Positions 1 to 5,364 of a stretch of 19,228 bases of DNA are shown one piece after another. How positions within the stretch are numbered: position 1 is the stretch's first letter; each line of letters opens with the position of its first letter. Below the pieces are notes generated by a model. The model had not been told where the DNA came from. It saw only the letters and a list, made by a program, of their open reading frames with translations, and did no database searches. This stretch comes from an uncultured Oscillospiraceae bacterium (GTDB lineage: Bacteria; Bacillota; Clostridia; Oscillospirales; Oscillospiraceae), in assembly GCA_910584805.1 (NCBI GenBank), contig CAJUCB010000008.1:1-19228 (forward strand), in the 5' to 3' direction. Made by a program: the position numbers and the translations under genes.

Positions 1-702
1 GGGAATGACGCAGGAGGTGATGAGCATAACGGCCAGGGCTTCCAGGAAGTTGTTGATGATGCCCCCAACCTTTTCTGTGATACCAGAGGTAACATTGGAG
101 ATTCCATTCCCAATCCAGGAGAAGAGGGAGTCGTTTTCCTCGTCGCTGCCTTCCTCCTTTTGTGCTTCCTGGGCGGCGTCCTTGGCGTCCTCAATGGTGT
201 TTTGGATGGAGGTTTGGTAGGTGGATTCGATGAGGTTGGACAGCTGTATACTCACGGGAATGACCAAAACGATCACCAGGCCGAAGAGGAACAGCTTCCG
301 TCCAAGGGATTTGAGTATATCCATGCCGAAAAACAGGTGGATGATGTAGAGCAGACAGGCGAGGGGGATGAGAAGGTTGAAGGCGGCGTACCCTGTGAGA
401 GTCAGGAGGTATTTCTCCAAAAAGATGGCGCACAGGACGATGAGGAAGTGGGTGCTCAGATCAGCTAGTTTGTCGGCAATGGGGGTGGCGGTATCTCCGG
501 GGAGCAAGGTGATTGCCGCAGAGGCCGCGGCCGCGGCGGCGGTCAGTTCCAGGACGGTGGTTTTCTTTTCCTCCAAGGTGGAAATGCTGTTGGCGTGGAA
601 GTCCATGGAGGTGGCAACCCTGGATGCGCCGAAGAAGGAGAGCAGCGCAATGGCGACAGCAATCAGGATAAGAATGGGTCTCTTTTTGTCAATCTCTTTC
701 AT
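1..702 (-). CDS. Unknown multi-pass membrane protein (5' part, truncated by window edge)
   Basis: The frame is open from an ATG at 702 (minus strand) to the window edge, giving 234 residues with no stop. The start is supported by an AGAAAGGA ribosome binding site about nine bases upstream and a promoter-like element at 842-870. Hydrophobic stretches lie near residues 9-25, 85-125 and 137-154, with another starting near 217. Between them are an alanine-rich helix (55-63), the segment LLPGDTATPIADKL (66-79), and a charged, probably coiled region (155-192) that is rich in Glu, Asp, Ala and Gln. I recall similar uncharacterised membrane proteins in gut Clostridia, some carrying an implausible beta-carotene monooxygenase label; nothing here shows such an enzyme. 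Function unknown. It is transcribed away from the rest of the window, so it is probably functionally separate. The C-terminus is missing. Confidence 0.85.
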   Translation of the reverse strand, partial: MKEIDKKRPILILIAVAIALLSFFGASRVATSMDFHANSISTLEEKKTTVLELTAAAAAASAAITLLPGDTATPIADKLADLSTHFLIVLCAIFLEKYLLTLTGYAAFNLLIPLACLLYIIHLFFGMDILKSLGRKLFLFGLVIVLVIPVSIQLSNLIESTYQTSIQNTIEDAKDAAQEAQKEEGSDEENDSLFSWIGNGISNVTSGITEKVGGIINNFLEALAVMLITSCVIP

Positions 703-841
703 AGATTCGGTTCCTTTCTCTGGTGTAAGGGCCCTGCTTTGATTGAGCCCACTGTGTGGCAGGTGTTCACGGTGTATCACCCCCCAGCATGCCTGCCCCA
801 TAAAAGCCCTTGCTTTTTTCGCGGGCATACGTGCAAAGTTT

Positions 842-870
842 ATCATATCATGTCGCCTACCATTTGTCAC
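842..870 (-). promoter_or_regulatory. Putative sigma-A promoter for the leftward membrane-protein gene
   Basis: On the minus strand GTGACA (870-865) and TATGAT (847-842) are separated by exactly 17 bases. Five of six bases match the consensus in each hexamer. The start point would be near 835, leaving a leader of about 130 bases before the ATG at 702. This is assigned by pattern only. Confidence 0.6.
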
Positions 871-925
871 GCAGAAGGGACGGGGAAAGAATCCCAGGGT
901 TGTGCTGTCCTGTTGCAAAAAAACC

Positions 926-954
926 TTGAAAAACAATGGGAAAAGGTATACAAT
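926..954 (+). promoter_or_regulatory. Putative sigma-A promoter of the carD-ispD-ispF block
   Basis: TTGAAA (926-931) and TACAAT (949-954) are 17 bases apart, each matching five of six consensus bases, inside a local A/T-rich patch. The predicted start point near 961 leaves a leader of about 85 bases before the ATG at 1046. A short GGCAG/CTGCC hairpin (970-982) would sit near the 5' end of the mRNA. Confidence 0.7.
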
Positions 955-1045
955 ATAAAACAATGAAAGGGCAGATACTGCCAGACGCAACAGAGAGAAG
1001 GAAGTGGAAGCAACAAGTACATAGGGAAATCCAGGAGGGAATACT

Positions 1046-1525
1046 ATGTTCCGGGTGGGAGACAAGATCGTACATCCCATGCATGGTGCCGGCATTGTGG
1101 ATGAGATCGTAGAACGGAAGGTAAATGGCATCGTCCGGGACTATTACAGCCTGAAACTACCCAGCGGAGACATGCTGGTGATGATCCCTACGGATACCTG
1201 TGAGGCCATCGGTGTACGCTCCATCCTCACCGGGGCGGAGACGGAACAGGTTTTGGGGGAGATATCCCACCTGGAAGTCCAGATGGATACCAACTGGAAC
1301 CACCGTTATCGGGACAATATGCTCCGGTTGAAAAGCGGCAACCTCTTGGAGGTGGCCAAGGTGGTAAAGGGTCTCTCTGGGCGTGACAGCCGCCGGGGGC
1401 TCTCCAACGGGGAGCGGAAAATGCTCCACACCGCCAGGCAGATCATGGCCTCGGAGATCGGCTTGGCCCAGCACATCAGCTATCAGGAGGCGGAGTGCCG
1501 GGTGGACCAGGCGACCCACCCATGA
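1046..1525 (+). CDS. carD: CarD/CdnL-family RNA polymerase-binding transcription regulator
   Basis: A 159-residue protein starting at ATG 1046 behind a strong AGGAGGG site. The N-terminal part (about residues 1-60, beginning FRVGDKIVHPMHGAGIV) is the CarD/TRCF RNA-polymerase-interacting fold. The rest is the helical, basic C-terminal part, with an RDNMLRLKSGN segment typical of the family. CarD proteins bind the RNAP beta subunit and stabilise the open promoter complex, often at rRNA and other strong promoters. It is the first gene after a good promoter and is followed by ispD and ispF, an order also known in mycobacteria. The hairpins after it could reduce read-through into ispD. The family is clear; which promoters it controls here is unknown. 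Confidence 0.92.
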   Translation: MFRVGDKIVHPMHGAGIVDEIVERKVNGIVRDYYSLKLPSGDMLVMIPTDTCEAIGVRSILTGAETEQVLGEISHLEVQMDTNWNHRYRDNMLRLKSGNLLEVAKVVKGLSGRDSRRGLSNGERKMLHTARQIMASEIGLAQHISYQEAECRVDQATHP

Positions 1526-1549
1526 AAATAGGTAGGAGACACGAAAGAG

Positions 1550-1585
1550 AGAAGGAGCCGCCGGGAGCACCGCCAGGCTCCTTTT
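1550..1585 (+). terminator. Hairpin with short T-run between carD and ispD (possible attenuating terminator)
   Basis: AAGGAGCC (1552-1559) pairs perfectly with GGCTCCTT (1576-1583), and the loop can form a further CGG/CCG pairing. The strand then reads TTTT (1582-1585), so the T-run overlaps the stem and is short. It could be a weak intrinsic terminator that lowers ispD/ispF expression relative to carD, or an RNA processing or stability element. Confidence 0.4.
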
Positions 1586-1593
1586 CCAGTGTG

Positions 1594-1609
1594 CCCGGCA
1601 GAAGCCGGG
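1594..1609 (+). promoter_or_regulatory. GC-rich hairpin just upstream of the ispD ribosome binding site
   Basis: CCCGGC (1594-1599) and GCCGGG (1604-1609) form a six-base-pair all-GC stem with an AGAA loop. It ends a few bases before the GAGGAG that serves ispD at 1624. It does not cover the ribosome binding site itself. A role in stability, processing or translation spacing is conjecture. Confidence 0.35.
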
Positions 1610-1623
1610 GAAGAGGAGATCGT

Positions 1624-2355
1624 ATGGGTTTATTCAATTTGCTGTTCGGGAAGCGGAAGCCAACCCGGCCCTTCTGTTCTGTTATCGTGGTGGCAGCGGG
1701 ACGGGCTACGCGGATGGAGGGGACCGACAAGGTCCTCTGTCCCCTGGGGGGGACCCCGCTGCTGCTCCACGCCCTGGCCCCCTTGCAGGTCTCAGAGCTG
1801 GTGGATGAGATTGTGATCGTCACCCGAGAGGACTTGATGGTCAGCGTAGGTGCCCTGTGCAGCCAACAGGGGATTACGAAAGTCCGCCGGCTGGTGAAGG
1901 GGGGAGCGGAGCGGATGGACTCCGTCCTGGCGGGGCTGAAGGAGACGGACCCCGCCGCTACCCTCATCGCCATCCACGATGGAGCCCGGCCCTTCCTCAC
2001 TGTAGAGGTATTGGAGGAGGCCATCCAGGCTGCTGCCCAGCGGGGGGCCGCAGCTCCGGCCATCCCGGTGAAGGACACCATCAAGCGGGTCCAGGACGGG
2101 GTGGTGGCGGAGACCTTGGAGCGTGCTTCGCTGATGGCGGTGCAGACCCCCCAGGTCTTTGACGCGGAACTCATCAAAGGGGCCCTCACCAAGGCCCAGC
2201 AGGACCAAGTAGCCCTCACCGACGATTGCGGGGCGGTAGAGCGCCTGGGCTTTCCTGTGTATCTCACCAAGGGCCAGGAGGAGAACATCAAGATCACCAC
2301 CCCGTCGGATCTGCTCCACGGGGAAATCATCCTGGCGCAGCGGCGGGGACTGTGA
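1624..2355 (+). CDS. ispD: 2-C-methyl-D-erythritol 4-phosphate cytidylyltransferase
   Basis: IspD joins CTP and MEP to give CDP-methylerythritol in the cytosolic MEP route to isoprenoid precursors. The 243-residue product shows the family signatures in order: IVVAAGRATRM nucleotide-binding loop (21-31) followed by DKVLCPLGG, GGAERMDSV, HDGARPF, KDTIKRV, TPQVF and TDDCGAVERLG. I chose ATG 1624 because GAGGAG lies just upstream; the frame is open further 5' but without a comparable site. The product carries about 16 residues before the core (GLFNLLFGKRKPTRPF), a short hydrophobic-then-basic extension. It stands 98 bases after carD, across two hairpins, and 20 bases before ispF. Function is well supported. 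Confidence 0.95.
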   Translation: MGLFNLLFGKRKPTRPFCSVIVVAAGRATRMEGTDKVLCPLGGTPLLLHALAPLQVSELVDEIVIVTREDLMVSVGALCSQQGITKVRRLVKGGAERMDSVLAGLKETDPAATLIAIHDGARPFLTVEVLEEAIQAAAQRGAAAPAIPVKDTIKRVQDGVVAETLERASLMAVQTPQVFDAELIKGALTKAQQDQVALTDDCGAVERLGFPVYLTKGQEENIKITTPSDLLHGEIILAQRRGL

Positions 2356-2375
2356 CAAGAGGGGAGGATTGCGCT

Positions 2376-2873
2376 GTGCGCATTGGCCACGGTTACGATG
2401 TACACCGGCTGGTGTCCAGCCGGAAGCTGATTTTAGGGGGGGTGGAGATTCCCCACTACCTGGGGCTGTTGGGCCACTCCGACGCGGATGTGGTGACCCA
2501 CGCCCTGATGGACGCCCTCCTGGGGGCGGCGGCCCTGGGGGACATCGGCACCCACTTTCCCGACAGCGACCCAGCTTACGCTGGGGCCTCTAGCCTGACC
2601 CTGCTGGGGCGGGTGATGGAGCTGCTCCGCCAGGCAGGATGGCAGGTGGAGAACGCGGACATGACCATCCTGGCCCAGCAGCCGAAGCTGAAAGGGCACA
2701 TCCCCCAGATGCGGCAGAACTATGCCCGGACCATGGGGGTGCCGGTGGACTGCATCAGCGTGAAGGCCACCACAGAAGAGGGCTTGGGCTTCACCGGGAC
2801 GGAGCAGGGCATCGCCGCCCACGCTGTGGTCCTGCTCCAAGCCCTGAAAAACCCCGCAGTCGGGGAAATTTGA
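2376..2873 (+). CDS. ispF: 2-C-methyl-D-erythritol 2,4-cyclodiphosphate synthase
   Basis: IspF cyclises CDP-ME 2-phosphate to MEcPP with release of CMP, two steps after IspD in the MEP pathway. The 165-residue protein starts at GTG 2376 behind GGGGAGG; this puts the canonical RIGHGYDVH at the very N-terminus, although the frame is open further upstream. Expected metal ligands are visible as D8, H10 and H42, with the LGHSDADV loop (32-39), GDIGTHFPDSD, and the KATTEEGLGFTG segment near the C-terminus. Family members are usually about 160 residues, so it is full length. It is separate from IspD, not fused as in some proteobacteria. IspE is not in this window. A small hairpin (2852-2865) lies within the last codons. 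Confidence 0.96.
   Translation: MRIGHGYDVHRLVSSRKLILGGVEIPHYLGLLGHSDADVVTHALMDALLGAAALGDIGTHFPDSDPAYAGASSLTLLGRVMELLRQAGWQVENADMTILAQQPKLKGHIPQMRQNYARTMGVPVDCISVKATTEEGLGFTGTEQGIAAHAVVLLQALKNPAVGEI
2852..2865 (+). promoter_or_regulatory. Small GC hairpin at the 3' end of ispF
   Basis: CCCCG (2852-2856) pairs with CGGGG (2861-2865) around a CAGT loop, inside the last ispF codons. No direct T-run follows, so it is unlikely to terminate by itself. With the 2882-2914 stem it makes two stable hairpins in about 60 bases. Confidence 0.3.
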
Positions 2874-2881
2874 CACCGTTC

Positions 2882-2914
2882 CTCCTCCCGCGCATAAGAT
2901 GAGCGTGGGAGGAG
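2882..2914 (+). promoter_or_regulatory. Stem-loop that covers the Shine-Dalgarno of the DUF3343 gene
   Basis: CTCCTCCC (2882-2889) is the perfect complement of GGGAGGAG (2907-2914), which is the ribosome binding site for the ATG at 2923. The pairing continues inward as GCGC (2890-2893) with GCGT (2903-2906, one G-U pair), giving a 12-pair stem and a nine-base loop. With the stem formed, this site would be inaccessible unless melted, bound by a factor, or opened by ribosomes arriving from ispF. It is not followed by a proper T-run, so an intrinsic terminator is less likely. Confidence 0.5.
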
Positions 2915-2922
2915 CTAGTTTT

Positions 2923-3174
2923 ATGTATTATCTCATTATGTGCCGATCCCTGACCTATGGGCAGCGGGTAGCCAACGGCTTGGAGCGTGCGGGCATCCCT
3001 GCGCGGATTCTCCGCTCCCCGGCGGAGATTTCTCCCTCCGGGTGCAGTTATTCGGTGAAGGTCGCGGCCCGGAACCTGTCCCGGGCGCTGACCGTCCTGA
3101 ACCGTTTGCGCCTGCCCTACTTGGGGGTCTATGTAAACTCCCCTGATTATGGCTATCAGGAGGTGACGCTTTGA
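2923..3174 (+). CDS. DUF3343-type small protein (putative Se/S carrier-like)
   Basis: An 83-residue product; the frame also allows ATG 2899, but only ATG 2923 has a ribosome binding site (GGGAGGAG, 8 bases upstream). The sequence YYLIMCRSLTYGQRVANGLERAG, then a GCSYSV motif (about residue 40) and an NRLRLPYLGVYV ending, matches the DUF3343 pattern as I remember it: an N-terminal beta strand, a helix and a conserved GC motif. Such proteins are described as putative sulfur/selenium carriers beside class V desulfurases. Its stop codon overlaps the TTG start of the following cysteine desulfurase, which implies translational coupling and a shared task. Carrier function is inferred from family and context only. 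Confidence 0.75.
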   Translation: MYYLIMCRSLTYGQRVANGLERAGIPARILRSPAEISPSGCSYSVKVAARNLSRALTVLNRLRLPYLGVYVNSPDYGYQEVTL

Positions 3175-4289
3175 TCTATTTTGACAGTGCCGCCACCACC
3201 CTGCAAAAGCCCCCCATGGTGGCCCGGGCGATGGCCCGGGCCACCGCCACCATGGCCAGCCCCGGCCGGGGGGACTATGGCCCCGCAGCCCGGGCCTCCC
3301 GCATCCTTTTGGCCTGCCGGGAGATGGCGGGGCGGCTGTTCCAGGTGGAGGAGCCGGAGCGGGTGATCGTGACCACCAGCGCTACCCACGGCCTGAACAT
3401 CGCCATCCGCAGCCTGGTTCAGCCGGACAGCACGGTATTGCTCTCCGGCTGGGAGCATAACGCCGTCACCCGGCCCTTGGCTGCGATCCCCGGTGTGCGT
3501 ATCCGGGCGGTGCGGGCCCCCTTGTTTGCCCCGGACCGCTTTTTGGAGGAGCTGGAACAGAGCCTGAGGGGGGGCGTGGATGTGGTGGTATGTACCCATG
3601 TGTCCAACGTGTTTGGCTACATCCTGCCGGTGGCGGAGGTGGCGAAGCTGTGCTGCCAGCGGCAGGTGCCCCTGATCGTAGACGCCGCCCAGAGCGCCGG
3701 GGTGCTGCCCCTGCGCTTGGAGGACTGGGGGGCGGAGTATGTGGCCATGCCCGGCCACAAGGGCCTATATGGCCCCCAGGGCACCGGGCTCTTGCTGTGC
3801 CGCCGGGCGGCGGGGGAACCGCTGCTCTATGGCGGCACAGGGAGTGCGTCCCGCCTGCAAGAGATGCCCCCCTTCCTGCCGGACCGCTTGGAGGCGGGGA
3901 CCCACAACATCCCCGGCGTGGCAGGGTTGTTGGAGGGGATGCGCTTCGTTGGCAGCAAGAAGCCCGGGGTGATCTTCCGCCATGAGTGTGCCCTTCGGGA
4001 GCAGGCGGCGGCGGGGCTGAAACGCCTGCCGGGGGTGGAGGTGTTTTCCACCAGGGGGGACTGCCAGAGTGGCGTGCTCTCCTTCCGGCTGCCCCGGCTG
4101 GACGTGGGACAGGTGGCGGAGTTCCTGGGGAGCCGGGGGATTGCCGTGCGTTCCGGACTCCACTGTGCCCCGCTGGCCCACGGCACTGGGGGGACCGCCA
4201 CCAGTGGAACCGTCCGCCTGAGCTTTTCCGCCTTCAACACCCACCAGGAGGTGGAGCGCTTCCTTCAAATCATGGGGAGGCTGGTGTGA
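3171..4289 (+). CDS. Cysteine desulfurase family protein (class V aminotransferase, SufS/CsdA-like)
   Basis: A 372-residue PLP enzyme. It opens with IYFDSAATT, the usual N-terminal strand of this fold, and carries the PLP-binding lysine in AMPGHKGLYGPQGTG (K197), the cofactor aspartate in VDAAQSAG, and the candidate catalytic cysteine in RSGLHCAPLAH (C332). Family members move sulfur (or selenium) from cysteine or selenocysteine to an acceptor through an enzyme-bound persulfide. The start is TTG 3171, with a perfect AGGAGGTG six to thirteen bases upstream; it overlaps the stop of the DUF3343 gene in a TTGA junction. I place it in the subfamily seen beside DUF3343 and, in some genomes, orphan selD. 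No SufBCDU, IscU or selD gene is in the window, so whether it serves Fe-S assembly, tRNA thiolation or selenium use is open. Confidence 0.88.
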   Translation: MIYFDSAATTLQKPPMVARAMARATATMASPGRGDYGPAARASRILLACREMAGRLFQVEEPERVIVTTSATHGLNIAIRSLVQPDSTVLLSGWEHNAVTRPLAAIPGVRIRAVRAPLFAPDRFLEELEQSLRGGVDVVVCTHVSNVFGYILPVAEVAKLCCQRQVPLIVDAAQSAGVLPLRLEDWGAEYVAMPGHKGLYGPQGTGLLLCRRAAGEPLLYGGTGSASRLQEMPPFLPDRLEAGTHNIPGVAGLLEGMRFVGSKKPGVIFRHECALREQAAAGLKRLPGVEVFSTRGDCQSGVLSFRLPRLDVGQVAEFLGSRGIAVRSGLHCAPLAHGTGGTATSGTVRLSFSAFNTHQEVERFLQIMGRLV

Positions 4290-4295
4290 ACCAGG

Positions 4296-4336
4296 GAGAC
4301 TGCCTGACCAACGGATTGGTGAGGCAGTCTCTTTCT
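4296..4336 (+). terminator. Intrinsic terminator after the cysteine desulfurase gene
   Basis: GAGACTGCCT (4296-4305) pairs perfectly with AGGCAGTCTC (4322-4331). After one G/G mismatch the stem continues as ACCAA (4307-4311) with TTGGT (4316-4320) around a CGGA tetraloop. TTTCT follows. The stem is very strong and the T-run modest. It begins seven bases after the stop codon and precedes a new promoter, so it marks the end of the carD-to-desulfurase transcription unit. Confidence 0.75.
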
Positions 4337-4386
4337 GTCAACGGGCTTTTTTGAAAGCCAATGGCGGCATTCGTTCAAATCCGCTC

Positions 4387-4415
4387 TTGTAAATGTAAGA
4401 GAAATATTATATAAT
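4387..4415 (+). promoter_or_regulatory. Strong sigma-A promoter of cdaA-cdaR
   Basis: TTGTAA (4387-4392) and a perfect TATAAT (4410-4415) are spaced by exactly 17 bases within an A/T-rich island (about 4380-4420) that follows the terminator. Transcription would start near 4422, about 60 bases before the cdaA GTG. This is the best promoter match in the window. Confidence 0.8.
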
Positions 4416-4482
4416 AAGCTGAATTGGAATCTGCAATCCTGGGCCAAGCTGTGGGCCGGGGGCGCGGGGAAAGGGGCGCACG

Positions 4483-5364
4483 GTGACGACGTTTATGAAC
4501 TATTGCGTGGTGGTAGTGGAATACCTGCGCTTGATCACCCTCTCTGACCTGGTCGACATCGTGATCCTTTCCTTTATCCTCTATAAGTGCATCAACCTGC
4601 TCCAATGGACCAACGCGGCCAAGGTGGCCAAGGTGCTGCTGATTATGGTGGCCTGCATGTGGGTCTCCTACCAGCTGAGCTTGGATGCCATCAACTTTCT
4701 ACTGAGCAAGGCCATGGAGCTGGGCTTCCTGGCCTTGGTGATCCTCTTCCAGCCGGAAATCCGCCGCTTTTTTGAACAGGTTGGTACCAGCGGCAGGATA
4801 TCCCTGGTTCGTCTGTTCCGGGACAATGGCCCCAGCAGCGAGGTGGAACGGGCCATCCAAGAGACGGTGGAGGCCTACCAGGAGATGTCTGACAATAAGG
4901 TAGGCGCCCTCCTGGTCTTTGAGCGGGATGTGAAGCTGGACAATGTGATTTCATCGGGGACGGCATTCCAGTCCACGGTGAACAGCGAACTATTGAAAAA
5001 CCTCTTTTACAATAAAGCCCCCCTCCACGACGGCGCGGTGATCGTCCGCCGGGGCAAGATCGTGGCGGCGGGCTGTATGCTCCCCATGTCCGACAGCATG
5101 AGCTTGAGCAAGGACCTGGGAATGCGCCACCGGGCGGGGCTGGGAATGAGCGAGCGCTCCGACGCGGTGGTGGCGGTGGTTTCCGAGGAGACCGGTGCCA
5201 TCTCCGTTATGCTCCGGGGGACACTGCGGCGGCATCTCTCCGCTGCAACGTTGAACCGGGTGCTGCGCAACGAGCTGCTCCCCCGCCAGGAGGAGGCGCA
5301 GGGTGGAAGGGTCAGCCGGGCCCTGGCATTCTGGCAAGGGAGGGCACAGCGCCGTGGAAAATAA
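4483..5364 (+). CDS. cdaA: Membrane-bound diadenylate cyclase CdaA (c-di-AMP synthase)
   Basis: CdaA condenses two ATP into cyclic di-AMP, the second messenger that governs potassium/osmolyte balance and wall homeostasis in Gram-positives. The 293-residue protein has three N-terminal hydrophobic segments (about 20-41, 46-67, 70-90) ending at ILFQPEIRRFFEQ, then the DAC domain with its DGA motif (D183-A185, in LHDGAVIVRRG) and RHR motif (215-217, in MRHRAGLGMSE). Both catalytic motifs are intact. GTG 4483 is preferred, with AAGGGG upstream; ATG 4495 is an in-frame alternative that would remove only four residues. It is first in its unit behind a strong promoter and overlaps cdaR by 11 bases. 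In many Bacillota glmM follows cdaR; here it does not. Confidence 0.95.
   Translation: MTTFMNYCVVVVEYLRLITLSDLVDIVILSFILYKCINLLQWTNAAKVAKVLLIMVACMWVSYQLSLDAINFLLSKAMELGFLALVILFQPEIRRFFEQVGTSGRISLVRLFRDNGPSSEVERAIQETVEAYQEMSDNKVGALLVFERDVKLDNVISSGTAFQSTVNSELLKNLFYNKAPLHDGAVIVRRGKIVAAGCMLPMSDSMSLSKDLGMRHRAGLGMSERSDAVVAVVSEETGAISVMLRGTLRRHLSAATLNRVLRNELLPRQEEAQGGRVSRALAFWQGRAQRRGK

Larger units (their letters stand above)
703..1045. other. Divergent intergenic region, 343 bases
   Basis: No convincing gene lies here. It separates the leftward membrane-protein gene from the rightward carD operon and is visibly richer in A/T than the flanking genes around 835-960. It holds one promoter-like element per direction (842-870 minus, 926-954 plus). 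The leftward transcript would have a leader of about 130 bases that can fold: GGCAGG at 758-763 pairs with CCTGCC at 792-797 around a small GGTG/CACC hairpin (771-781). The rightward transcript would begin close to a GGCAG-ATA-CTGCC hairpin (970-982). Confidence 0.7.

Noticed and set aside
801..822. AAAAGC/GCTTTT hairpin followed by T residues read as a plus-strand terminator
   Set aside because: The stem has only two GC pairs, and no plus-strand gene ends upstream of it.
703..841. Cobalamin or TPP riboswitch in the leader of the left-hand gene
   Set aside because: A CCTGCC is present, but the rest of the B12 box and the TPP CTGAGA motif are not.
1476..2405. Long open frame of about 309 codons on the minus strand opposite ispD
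   Set aside because: The plus strand encodes a complete IspD with all its motifs. The opposite frame is Ser/Arg-rich without a recognisable domain, as expected of the complement of GC-rich coding sequence.
4343..4359. GGCTTT/AAAGCC hairpin after the desulfurase terminator
   Set aside because: The stem is short, with three GC pairs, and has no T-run after it; the T-rich part is in the loop. The stem at 4296-4331 explains termination.
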